A stretch of 35,007 bases of DNA from a bacterium (GTDB lineage: Bacteria; Vulcanimicrobiota; Xenobia; Xenobiales; JADMJV01): the NCBI GenBank assembly GCA_018780265.1, contig JADMJV010000060.1, positions 5,863 to 40,869 of the forward strand, given 5' to 3'. Shown here in pieces: positions 22,831 to 30,348 of the stretch. A program made the position numbers and the translations under genes. Position 1 is the stretch's first letter. Each line of letters opens with the position of its first letter. The notes beneath the pieces were generated by a model. That model had not been told where the DNA came from. It saw nothing but the letters and a program-made list of their open reading frames with translations, and searched no databases.

Positions 22831-24567
22831 GAGCAAATTCAGCCAGGCCAGGGCACTGATAAGACATCCCGGCCAAAGGTTGCGGGGCCGATAGTGAAAG
22901 CTCAGGCGCCCCTTGCCCGGGGAAACATCGGCGGCCAACAGCCCGTCTTCGTTGATTGCCCAATGCGCGCCCACCCGCCAACCGCTGTGATAGTTCTGGT
23001 TGACCACCAGCCTGCCGCCACCCGGCGCGTTGTAGTCCACCTCCAGTCGGTTGGGGGAAAATTCCACCAGGAGCGCCTGGCCCCCCGACATCAAGTAGAC
23101 TTCGCCCGGATATTCCGCCACGGGTGTAGTGTCAAAAACACACTTAGGGAGAGGCCTCCGCGCCTGAGGACGACGGCCCAGTCGCTCGTGGGCGTTCAGA
23201 ACCCCGCGGTTCTCCAACAAATAGGGGTAGGCAGTGGCATAGGGAGTTTGATTGTAGTATCGTTGCCGGCCCACCACCTGTTCGAAGGCACCCGGGGGTC
23301 GAAGAACCGCCTCATCTACCTCAAATGCCTTTCCCAAGAAGGACTGACTGACCAGGGTCAAATCCACCGCAGTCACCCAAAAAATTGCCAGTGGCACAGC
23401 CTGGGCCAGGCGGACGCGACCCAACCGAGACAGGTAGCCGCGCACAGCCGACAGGCCTGCCGCAGCCACGAAGCCCAGGCAGCCAATGGAGATCATGATG
23501 GCCCGGGACGGAACGCGCATACCAGATCCCAGTGGTAGGCTCTTCACTATCGGCCAGAGCCCCGCCTCTCGACCGGCCGAAATCCACACAAACAGGCAAC
23601 CGACCAGAGCCGCCACCCAAACATCGCGACGTCGGGTTACCAGCCCGATAAGGGCCAACCCCAAAGGCAAAAGGCCGACGTAAGCGCCATACTCCCACCA
23701 GCCCCAATATTGGCCTTCGAACAAGGGAGTCGTCTGCCAGGTCTGATCGCGTCGCACCAGGGAAGCCCACAGCAGGGGGAGGCTAGAACTGCTGTTATCG
23801 TCCAATTGAAAGCGATACTCGCGGAGCAGTTCCGCCGTGGGCAGCAGCTTGAAAGCGAGCAAGAGTCCACAGTTGACGCAGCCGAGGCAAGACGCCAATA
23901 CAGGCCTCCAATCGCGCTGGCTAAGGCTATCCAGGATGGACCAGGCTATCAAAGCCAGGACTGCGTAAAAAACCAGATAGGGGTGGCCGTGCAGGGCCGT
24001 GGCTGCCAGGCAGAGTCCGGTGAAAGGCGCCCAACGCCAATCCACACAGCTTCGCCCGTAGCACCACAGGGTCCAGGGCAAGTAGGCCAGCGCCAGCCAA
24101 CTGGTATGACCGACGGCCACATGCAAGGTGTACACCGTTGAGCCCATCAGCAGAAGACCACCGAGCATGGCGGCGATTCGATCCATCCGGTGGAGTCTGG
24201 CCAGGGCGTAACCACCAGCCATGCCGATGAAAGCGTGGACAGCGGCCGAGATTTTTAGGCCAAAGGGCACGCCGAATGGCAATGTTAGCAAGAAAGTCAG
24301 CGACAAGAAGGGCGACTGAGGATTGATAAACGAGGGTATTCCGCCGCAATGCCAGGGATTCCACCAGGGGAACTGGCCAGACCCCAACAGCGTCTGACGC
24401 GGAGCCTCGTAGTAAAACATGTGGAGGTCCCAGTCGTGGACTCCCCAGCCCGCCCCGCTTCGTAGCGCCGGCCACATCAGAGCCAGGCTGCAGATCCACA
24501 GTATGCACAAACTGCCGAGGTCAGCCCGGCCCCACGCGGATTCGGCGCACTTCTCCTCGGCGGTCAC
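22726..24567 (-). CDS. YfhO-like polytopic membrane protein
   Basis: A 613-residue membrane protein resembling YfhO-family GT-C proteins. Typical segments are GWGVHDWDLHMFYYEAPR and GQFPWWNPWHCGGIPSFINP in the first external loop, followed by about a dozen membrane segments. A beta-rich external domain near the C-terminus (ALLVEFSPNRLEVDYNAP, VVNQNYHSGWRV) is also a YfhO hallmark; in Gram-positive bacteria YfhO glycosylates teichoic acids. One further span closes the protein. The start is a GTG at 24567. The final 105 bp overlap the convergent GT39 gene. The 262 bp upstream, shared with the divergent PTPS-related gene, hold no gene I can see. Confidence 0.8.
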   Translation of the reverse strand: MTAEEKCAESAWGRADLGSLCILWICSLALMWPALRSGAGWGVHDWDLHMFYYEAPRQTLLGSGQFPWWNPWHCGGIPSFINPQSPFLSLTFLLTLPFGVPFGLKISAAVHAFIGMAGGYALARLHRMDRIAAMLGGLLLMGSTVYTLHVAVGHTSWLALAYLPWTLWCYGRSCVDWRWAPFTGLCLAATALHGHPYLVFYAVLALIAWSILDSLSQRDWRPVLASCLGCVNCGLLLAFKLLPTAELLREYRFQLDDNSSSSLPLLWASLVRRDQTWQTTPLFEGQYWGWWEYGAYVGLLPLGLALIGLVTRRRDVWVAALVGCLFVWISAGREAGLWPIVKSLPLGSGMRVPSRAIMISIGCLGFVAAAGLSAVRGYLSRLGRVRLAQAVPLAIFWVTAVDLTLVSQSFLGKAFEVDEAVLRPPGAFEQVVGRQRYYNQTPYATAYPYLLENRGVLNAHERLGRRPQARRPLPKCVFDTTPVAEYPGEVYLMSGGQALLVEFSPNRLEVDYNAPGGGRLVVNQNYHSGWRVGAHWAINEDGLLAADVSPGKGRLSFHYRPRNLWPGCLISALAWLNLLLLGYRLRHNWPAPENGRALADGKIDRPSDKHTPE

Positions 24568-24829
24568 TTAGTGTCCCCCGACGTAAGTTTCTTGCGTTTT
24601 TGGGAGTCGAGGCGCCCGCCTGACAAGGAGGGGCGACGCGGTGTATCGGGTTATACAGCAAGGAGCCGCGACACAGTCAGGCGGGATGGATCGGCGTCCA
24701 AAAATGTTGAGGGAATTTGCGTCGGGGGGCACTTAGCCAGGTTGGACAGTCGGAAGGGCGCTCCTGCGGCACCCGGCTTGCCTCCGCTCCTTCTGGACAA
24801 TTGCTAACCTCCCGGCGTAGTGTGGGAAA

Positions 24830-26374
24830 GTGTTCAAGTGGATGCCAGCCCTGGCCGTCCTTTTGGCCAGCCTTCCGTTGCTGGTCCACGACGCTCTGCC
24901 ACTGAGTTCCGACAGCTCCTACCACCTGCAGTGGATTCGCAGCGCCAGCGCCTCGTTTGAGCAGGGAACTTGGTATCCGCGCTGGGTGGCCGACTGCAAC
25001 GACGGTTATGGCGCCCCCATTTTTGTGTTCTATCCGCCTCTTGCATCGTTTGGGGCCGGGCTATTGAGCCGCAACCCCGTGGAGGCTCTGCGTTGGGGTT
25101 GGGTGGCCTGGCTGGCGGCGGCCGCGCTCTCCTACTATCTGTCTACTCGACCTCTTTACGGTCGACCGGCCGCCGCGGCGGGCGCCTGCCTGTATACGCT
25201 GCTTCCCTACCACCTTTTCGACCTGTACGACCGGGGAGCCTTCGGTGAGTTCGTTGGCCTGGTCTGGTTGCCCCCCTTGCTGGCACTGTGCGAATTGGGG
25301 CCCTTGACGCGGCGCAGGTGGTTGGTTTTGGTGTTGGTCATGGTGGGATTGCTGCTCAGCCATCCAATGCTCGCCCTGATGGCAGCCGTGGCCTGGACGG
25401 GCTGGGCGGGGGGCAGGTTGGCCTGGCTTCGGCACAACGGAGTGGCTCTTCTGGGGGCATCGGCATTGGCCCTGGCGCTCTCGGCATTCTATTGGCTGCC
25501 GATGCTGGTCGAGACCCCCCGGGTACAACTGGAGCAGCACTTTTCCGGGGACCACTACCACTGGCGACGCAACTTGCTGTTTGTGACCGAAACAGACCTG
25601 GGCTACCAGCCCGACGTGTGCAAGCCGTGGGCAACCGTGGCCGCCACCACCACTCTTTTGCTTACACTGGGGGGCCTGGCCTTGGGCACCCGGGCCGGAC
25701 GACCTTGGGGGACTCTCAGTCTGCTGAGCTTCGTCCTGCAGACCCCTCTCTCAGTCCCCATCTGGGAACATCTGCCCTGGCTTTCCAGAGTCCAGTTTCC
25801 CTGGCGCTTTGGCGCGCTGCAAATGGTGGGCTGTTGCCTCCTCTGGAGCTGCTTGTTGAAAGAGCACAACGGTCGGCGCGTCTGGTGGGTACTGGCCGTA
25901 CTGGCGACGCCCGCCCTGCTGGGGGCGGGGGCCACGGCGCTGCGGGCCAGACCTTACACGCTTACCCGCACGTTAGCGGAGAGCGCATTGCTGCGCATGC
26001 GCAGTGTCCCGGAATACACACCGGTCTTACAGGCTGGCACATCATTGGATGGAACTGCCCGGTGCTGGGGGGACGGTCCGCTGCAAGGAGAGGTGGAACG
26101 CTGGGGCGAGCACCAGCGGGTCATCCGACTGCGCTTGCAGCAATCTGGACGGGTCTGGCTGCGCACTCTGCAATACCCTGGCTGGCGGGCCCGACTTGAC
26201 CGGCAACCGGTTCCGCTGCTGCCGGGCCCGCTCCTGAGCGTGAACGTCGGGTCGGGGGATCATATTTTGGAATTTGCTTTCGAGACGACCCTCGAGCGCC
26301 GCCGAGCTGCCCGGGTCAGCCTGGTGGCACTCGGCATCTGGCTGGTCATCTTGCTCGGGTCAAGGCGCCCGTGA
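24830..26374 (+). CDS. Polytopic membrane protein, 6-pyruvoyl-tetrahydropterin-synthase-related (PTPS_related) type
   Basis: A 514-residue membrane protein. The N-terminal loop reads SSDSSYHLQWIRSASASF and then TWYPRWVADCNDGYGAPIFV, FYPPLAS, a pattern of the PTPS-related membrane proteins, which are thought to be GT-C-fold sugar transferases despite the name. About ten spans follow, then a C-terminal beta-rich domain (LRTLQYPGWRARLDRQPVP) and a last span. The GTG at 24830 is the first in-frame start before the signal-like segment. The 3' end overlaps the next gene as GTGA (26371-26374), so the two are translationally coupled. Acceptor unknown. Confidence 0.78.
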   Translation: MFKWMPALAVLLASLPLLVHDALPLSSDSSYHLQWIRSASASFEQGTWYPRWVADCNDGYGAPIFVFYPPLASFGAGLLSRNPVEALRWGWVAWLAAAALSYYLSTRPLYGRPAAAAGACLYTLLPYHLFDLYDRGAFGEFVGLVWLPPLLALCELGPLTRRRWLVLVLVMVGLLLSHPMLALMAAVAWTGWAGGRLAWLRHNGVALLGASALALALSAFYWLPMLVETPRVQLEQHFSGDHYHWRRNLLFVTETDLGYQPDVCKPWATVAATTTLLLTLGGLALGTRAGRPWGTLSLLSFVLQTPLSVPIWEHLPWLSRVQFPWRFGALQMVGCCLLWSCLLKEHNGRRVWWVLAVLATPALLGAGATALRARPYTLTRTLAESALLRMRSVPEYTPVLQAGTSLDGTARCWGDGPLQGEVERWGEHQRVIRLRLQQSGRVWLRTLQYPGWRARLDRQPVPLLPGPLLSVNVGSGDHILEFAFETTLERRRAARVSLVALGIWLVILLGSRRP

Positions 26375-28053
26375 ATCTGTGGCTGTGGAGGCTGTCGGCG
26401 GTTCTGACTTTCTGGTCTTTTGGCTTTTATCGGCTGCAGGGGGGCGATCTGTTCTGGCATGTGGCGACCGGACGACTGCTCCTGGAACGTCAGGGCATGG
26501 TCTACCAGGACCCGTGGTCCTTTTCCCAGCCAAACGCCGATTGGATCCAGCACGAGTGGTTGTCGGATATCCTTTACGCCGGCCTGGAGCAGACCTTCGG
26601 CATGTCGATACTGGTTTACTGGAAATGGGCCATGGTTGTGACCATCTACCTGATTTTGTTTGAATTGCTGCGCCGTCGCACTCAGGACCCGCTGGCCAGT
26701 TATTTGGGGTGCCTGGCGGCCCTCGCGTTGGGCGGACCCTTTTTGGACTTTCGTCCGCACCTGTACAGTATGTTAGGCTACGTGCTGCTGCTGGCGATCT
26801 GCCTGGGGCGTCGCCAGCCGCCCTGGCTTCCCTTGCTTTTTGTGGTTTGGTCCAACCTGCATGGCGGGGTGATGTTCGGACTTATGGTTGTGGGTCTACT
26901 CACACTCACGCAGCGGAACTCGCCGCGGATAGCCGTGGCCTGCGGCCTGGCAGCACTTCTTAATGCGGCGGGACCGGGGGCCCTGGGCTACTGTTTCAAG
27001 TATGCCTTCAACCCCAACTCCCCTTATCTAACCCTGTGCGAATGGAGGTCCCCCTTCGCGGAAGGGTCCCTCCCCAACCCTCTGTACCCTCTTGCCTTGA
27101 CCGTACTGGGAGCCAGCGTGGTCCTCATTTTCTTGCGGCCAGACCTGCGCCAGCAATTTTTTGATGCGCCGGGGGGCGGTTTGGCCAGTCTGGCGCTGGC
27201 CTGTTTGACCATGGCGATGTCCTTGCGGAGCGGCAGATTTACGCCATTCTTTGGCATTACTCTGGCTCTCCTGGTGGCTCCCTGCTGCGCCTGGCTGCTG
27301 GCGGGTCGACACGGGCGGCGCGCCGTCTGGCTGGCCCTGGTCTACGGAGTCTGGCAGTTGTCCGCCTACCCCTTAAGTCGCTCGGCCTTTCCGTTTCTGG
27401 TGCGCGAGCAGAACTTTCCTGTCGATACGGTCAACTTTCTCGAAGCCAACGGCTGGCGGGGCAAGGTCTTTAACTACTACGGATGGGGCGGTTACCTGCA
27501 TTTTCGCACGCGGGGTGGCCTCCTGGTTTTCTCGGATCAACGCGCCGATACCGTCTTCTCCGAGGCCGTCTTCCAGCGCTATCTGGATGTATTACGTGGT
27601 CAGCCCGGCTGGATTCAGAGGGTGGAAGAGAGCGGGGCCGAGGCCTTTCTCTGGCCTCGCGAAGACAAGCATGCGGCTGAACTGATCGCCACGCGACGCT
27701 GGAGACTGGTGCACGAGGATTCGGTCTCGGTTTTGCTCTTGCGCACCGGTGTGGTCACCAGCTCGCGAGTAGGGCCCACCACCGGCTACCGACACTTCGC
27801 ACTGGCGAGCGAGGCGGCCAATGCCGGGCGACTGGAGGAGGCTGAGATGCACACTCGGATGGCGGTCGAGATGGCTCCGCATCTAGAGAAAGCATGGCTG
27901 AGTCTGGTGGCGCTCCAATTGGCCCGGGGTGAGCGCCAGACCGCTCGGGAGACTCTGCTCAAGGCGAATGAGTTCTTTCCCTTGCCCATCTACCGAGGTT
28001 TTTTGGGCCGACTGGAGCGTCGGCAGGTTGGGGGCGCGGCACGAACGATCTGA
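26371..28053 (+). CDS. GT-C-like membrane protein with C-terminal TPR repeats
   Basis: A 560-residue protein. The N-terminal span is followed by GGDLFWHVATGRLLLERQ and ADWIQHEWLSDILYAGLE, a loop found in a poorly described class of polytopic membrane proteins related to glycosyltransferases. About nine more spans follow. Residues 400-470 are soluble (GWGGYLHFRTRGGLLVFSDQR), and residues about 475-545 form TPR-like helices (NAGRLEEAEMHTRMAVEMAP). It begins with a GTG in a GTGA overlap with the PTPS-related gene. Its stop lies 43 bp before the right-hand repeat. No catalytic residue can be assigned with confidence, although the GGD/H loop sits where GT-C enzymes place theirs. Confidence 0.72.
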   Translation: MNLWLWRLSAVLTFWSFGFYRLQGGDLFWHVATGRLLLERQGMVYQDPWSFSQPNADWIQHEWLSDILYAGLEQTFGMSILVYWKWAMVVTIYLILFELLRRRTQDPLASYLGCLAALALGGPFLDFRPHLYSMLGYVLLLAICLGRRQPPWLPLLFVVWSNLHGGVMFGLMVVGLLTLTQRNSPRIAVACGLAALLNAAGPGALGYCFKYAFNPNSPYLTLCEWRSPFAEGSLPNPLYPLALTVLGASVVLIFLRPDLRQQFFDAPGGGLASLALACLTMAMSLRSGRFTPFFGITLALLVAPCCAWLLAGRHGRRAVWLALVYGVWQLSAYPLSRSAFPFLVREQNFPVDTVNFLEANGWRGKVFNYYGWGGYLHFRTRGGLLVFSDQRADTVFSEAVFQRYLDVLRGQPGWIQRVEESGAEAFLWPREDKHAAELIATRRWRLVHEDSVSVLLLRTGVVTSSRVGPTTGYRHFALASEAANAGRLEEAEMHTRMAVEMAPHLEKAWLSLVALQLARGERQTARETLLKANEFFPLPIYRGFLGRLERRQVGGAARTI

Positions 28054-28096
28054 GGACGATGCCCGGGCCACAACGGAGGGGTCCACCTTCAAAGTC

Positions 28097-28230
28097 CGAA
28101 TTAGAATCCGTCGTGGCTTGAGTCCTCCGGCTCAGTCGGGGAAACTGGAGCGGGAGGAGCCGCCATTTCTAGCTCCTTCAGTTGCCGCTCGGCCAGTTCC
28201 CCCAATTTCTGCACCTTCACCATTTGCTGC
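28097..28230. repeat. Right copy of direct repeat (3' end of intact zinc-ribbon gene)
   Basis: Two blocks, 28097-28152 and 28214-28230, are identical to 16218-16273 and 16274-16290. The intervening 61 bp are present only here and belong to the open reading frame of the minus-strand zinc-ribbon gene, so this copy is the parental one. It lies 43 bp after the last gene of the membrane-protein cluster. CACCTTCA occurs both just left of the first block (28084-28091) and at the start of the second (28213-28220 region), a possible microhomology. Confidence 0.95.
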
Positions 28231-28967
28231 GAGGAATCCCAAATTCTCCGGGCCGCCAATTCCGCGCACGGGCGAGCTCGGGTCTGACTGTATTCCTCCA
28301 GCAGATCCAAGCCTTCAGCCCAATCTTCCAGGGCCTCAATCATCAATTCTCGCGTCTCTGCATAGAGCCGGGCCGTCTCCAGGTGCGCTTCGCGGTCGCT
28401 CTCATCCAGCTTTTCCAGTTCCTCGTTGGTGGCCACGTCCAGCGGGAGGGTTCCCACGTTGTTCCGCGAGATTTGCCATCGTTCCCGCGACCACTGCACC
28501 ACTGCCAACAACTGCTCGGCCGTCATCTGGCCTTCGGAAAACTTGTAGCAGGCTTCGAAAATCTTGTAGGTATTCTCCGTGATCACGCCGTCCTCTTGGT
28601 CCGGGTCGCGTCCTTCCAGTCTTTCCTTGAAATCATAGCTTGAGGTAGCGGTACCGGTGGCAGCTCCCGGAATCTGCGGTAAACTGGCTCCACAGGCTTC
28701 ACAGCGCCGATTAACCTTGGGGTTGACCCGTTCACACTGAGGGCATGGAATCTCCGCTTCGCGCCGGGCTGCGGAAAGGAAAACCTCCGAGGATTGGTAG
28801 AGTTCTTCCACGGTCCGTTCGAAATCCGACAGAATCGGCTCCACCCTCTCCGAGGAAAAATCTTCCAGGGCCTCTTCCAGTTGTTCCAGGGCTTCGTCGT
28901 GACGGTCCATAATGGCTCGCGCCTTGGGGAGCTCCTCCAGGATCACCACGGACTCCGTCTTGGCCAT
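28101..28967 (-). CDS. Coiled-coil protein with zinc ribbon, unknown function
   Basis: A 288-residue, strongly acidic, helical protein. Residues 5-70 are heptad-rich (HDEALEQLEEALEDFSSERV). A zinc-ribbon follows: CPQC (Cys75, Cys78) and CEAC (Cys89, Cys92), with spacing typical of double-zinc-ribbon knuckles. Residues 105-260 are again helical, and the tail is Pro/Ser/Glu-rich. No signal peptide or span is visible, so it is probably cytoplasmic and acts through protein contacts. It is the last of three co-oriented genes, 15 nt after the helical protein gene. GATGAGG lies just upstream of the ATG. Its 3' end is the source of the dispersed repeat. I do not recognise the family. Confidence 0.72.
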   Translation of the reverse strand: MAKTESVVILEELPKARAIMDRHDEALEQLEEALEDFSSERVEPILSDFERTVEELYQSSEVFLSAARREAEIPCPQCERVNPKVNRRCEACGASLPQIPGAATGTATSSYDFKERLEGRDPDQEDGVITENTYKIFEACYKFSEGQMTAEQLLAVVQWSRERWQISRNNVGTLPLDVATNEELEKLDESDREAHLETARLYAETRELMIEALEDWAEGLDLLEEYSQTRARPCAELAARRIWDSSQQMVKVQKLGELAERQLKELEMAAPPAPVSPTEPEDSSHDGF

Positions 28968-28982
28968 GACGGCCTCATCGAA

Positions 28983-29726
28983 TTAGGCTTCGAGTCTGCC
29001 CTTGAAAGCCTGATACCAGGTCAGCGCGTCCCGGACGACGGACAAAGGCTGGATCCCCTTCAGACCGCCGCGAACGCACTGAAGCAAAACATTGGCCGGC
29101 GGGGACTGAGTAGGTCCTTCCATAAACTGAGCCCTGGCCAGAGCCTCCTCCGCCTGCTCCAGCCTCTCCAAGGCTGCCTCGATAGCCTCCCTCCGAATCC
29201 CTCCCCCCAACTCCCCCTCCGCCTCCTCAAGCGCCTCCAGTAAATCATCCAGTGCCTGAGCTTTGCTCTCCAGAGCCGCAGGCTTGCTATCCCTGGCGTC
29301 GATGGTCGTCAGCGTGACCTCATAGGGCCGGCGGCTTTCAGCCAGTGCCGCGGTCGCCTGATTCACCTGCAAATCGCCCTGACGCAGGCCTTCCTCCAGT
29401 TTGTCGATGAGGTTAAGCAAGGGAAAGCGAGACGAGCCAGCGCCGAGGTAGAGTTGACCGTAGCGTTGCATGGAGTCCAGCAAGGGACCCGTGTGTTCCC
29501 TGAGGCTGTCAACCCCGACAAGAAGCAACTCACTTTGCACCGGAGGAGTCGAACCACGCTGCAAAGCCAGCAAGCCCTGCGCATAGCCGTCGAAATAACC
29601 CTCGAGTTGCTCGATGAGTTCGGCATGCTGCGCCACGAAAGCAGACCCTCGAGCTTCTGCCCGCTCCTGAAAATCGCGGCGAGCAATTTCGAGGCCGGCC
29701 AGCCTTTCCCTCAGGTGCTCCAACAA
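28983..29726 (-). CDS. Helical coiled-coil protein, unknown function
   Basis: At least 247 residues, almost wholly alpha-helical by eye (for example ALDDLLEALEEAEGELGGGI and AIEAALERLEQAEEALARAQ), without signal peptide or membrane segment. The C-terminal segment RGGLKGIQPLSVVRDALTWY is less charged. The reading frame stays open upstream to 29822, and the 30 added codons (LTPSEQTNRVIELALEVAK) look like the same helical protein, so the listed TTG at 29726 is probably not the true start. The only start-like codon at the operon junction is CTG 29816, which overlaps the preceding stop as CTGA, matching the NTGA pattern elsewhere in the window. It is the middle gene of the 30277-28101 operon. Family not recognised. 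Confidence 0.65.
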   Translation of the reverse strand: MLEHLRERLAGLEIARRDFQERAEARGSAFVAQHAELIEQLEGYFDGYAQGLLALQRGSTPPVQSELLLVGVDSLREHTGPLLDSMQRYGQLYLGAGSSRFPLLNLIDKLEEGLRQGDLQVNQATAALAESRRPYEVTLTTIDARDSKPAALESKAQALDDLLEALEEAEGELGGGIRREAIEAALERLEQAEEALARAQFMEGPTQSPPANVLLQCVRGGLKGIQPLSVVRDALTWYQAFKGRLEA

Positions 29727-29812
29727 ATCAGAGGCACGAGAAGCATCTTTCGCTACCTCCAGAGCCAGTTCAATAACACGATTGGTCTGCTCGGATGGGG
29801 TCAGTTCCTCAA

Positions 29813-30277
29813 TCAGAAGTAATTACCGCCTGCCCCAAAGGGTAGCCCGGCAAGCATCGGCAGCGCCGGGGGGAGGGAGAAAGGTGTGACCACAGGCGCC
29901 CCGGCATTATGATTCTGCTGATTTTGGGTCGCCTGGCCGAGGAAGCTCTTGCCGATGTCCAGGCCAAAACTGCCCAGCGGATTACCCCCTCCAAACATCC
30001 CCCCAAAGGCCCCCAGTTTGTCACCCATCCCGAAGAGGGACCCAAAGTTTCCGCCCAATCCACCGAACATTCCGCCGAGCCCACCAAAATTGCCCAGCAT
30101 TCCAGCCAGACCCAGCCCGGGGATAGCCATGCCCAGCACGGGCAGCGCAAACTTTCCGATCGTCTTGATGAACGAGAGTCCCTTTCCCAGAAGACTCTTG
30201 CCGACCTTAAGGATCCGGCCTCCAACGCGAGCGATCCTGCGAAGGCCACCAGATACTGCCCTACCAACGCGTCCCAT
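29813..30277 (-). CDS. Cationic, glycine-rich hydrophobic small protein, unknown function
   Basis: A 154-residue protein with unusual composition. Residues 1-42 contain 11 Arg/Lys and no acidic residue (RRIARVGGRILKVGK, SLLGKGLSFIKTIGK). Residues 43-62 are a hydrophobic stretch (FALPVLGMAIPGLGLAGML). Residues 62-108 are a Gly/Phe/Leu/Met repeat (FGGLGGMFGGLGGNFGSLFG); the first acidic residue is Asp86. The C-terminus is Asn/Gln- then Pro-rich. It could insert into or perturb membranes, or form a scaffold core; both are inference. The ATG has an excellent ribosome-binding site (GAAGGAGGCAAGGG), supporting a real gene. It heads the three-gene operon. Confidence 0.68.
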   Translation of the reverse strand: MGRVGRAVSGGLRRIARVGGRILKVGKSLLGKGLSFIKTIGKFALPVLGMAIPGLGLAGMLGNFGGLGGMFGGLGGNFGSLFGMGDKLGAFGGMFGGGNPLGSFGLDIGKSFLGQATQNQQNHNAGAPVVTPFSLPPALPMLAGLPFGAGGNYF

Positions 30278-30348
30278 CCCTTGCCTCCTTCAGCGGTTGC
30301 CCGCAAAAACTTTCTCTTGAGTCATTTACCGACGAGGGGGGTCTTCGT

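Noticed and set aside
24568..24829. Small IR TGTAT-N6-ATACA in the divergent intergenic region as an operator
   Set aside because: Five-base arms are too short to support a regulatory call; no promoter pair around it was convincing.
28084..28096. Terminal inverted repeats or a transposase at the island edges
   Set aside because: The left edge (from 16291) and right edge (up to 28096) do not match as inverted repeats, and no transposase or integrase gene is present in the window.
29949..30320. Long plus-strand Pro-rich reading frame opposite the Gly-rich protein gene
   Set aside because: It is the complement of Gly codons (GGN read as NCC). The minus-strand frame has a strong ribosome-binding site and sensible composition, the plus-strand frame does not.
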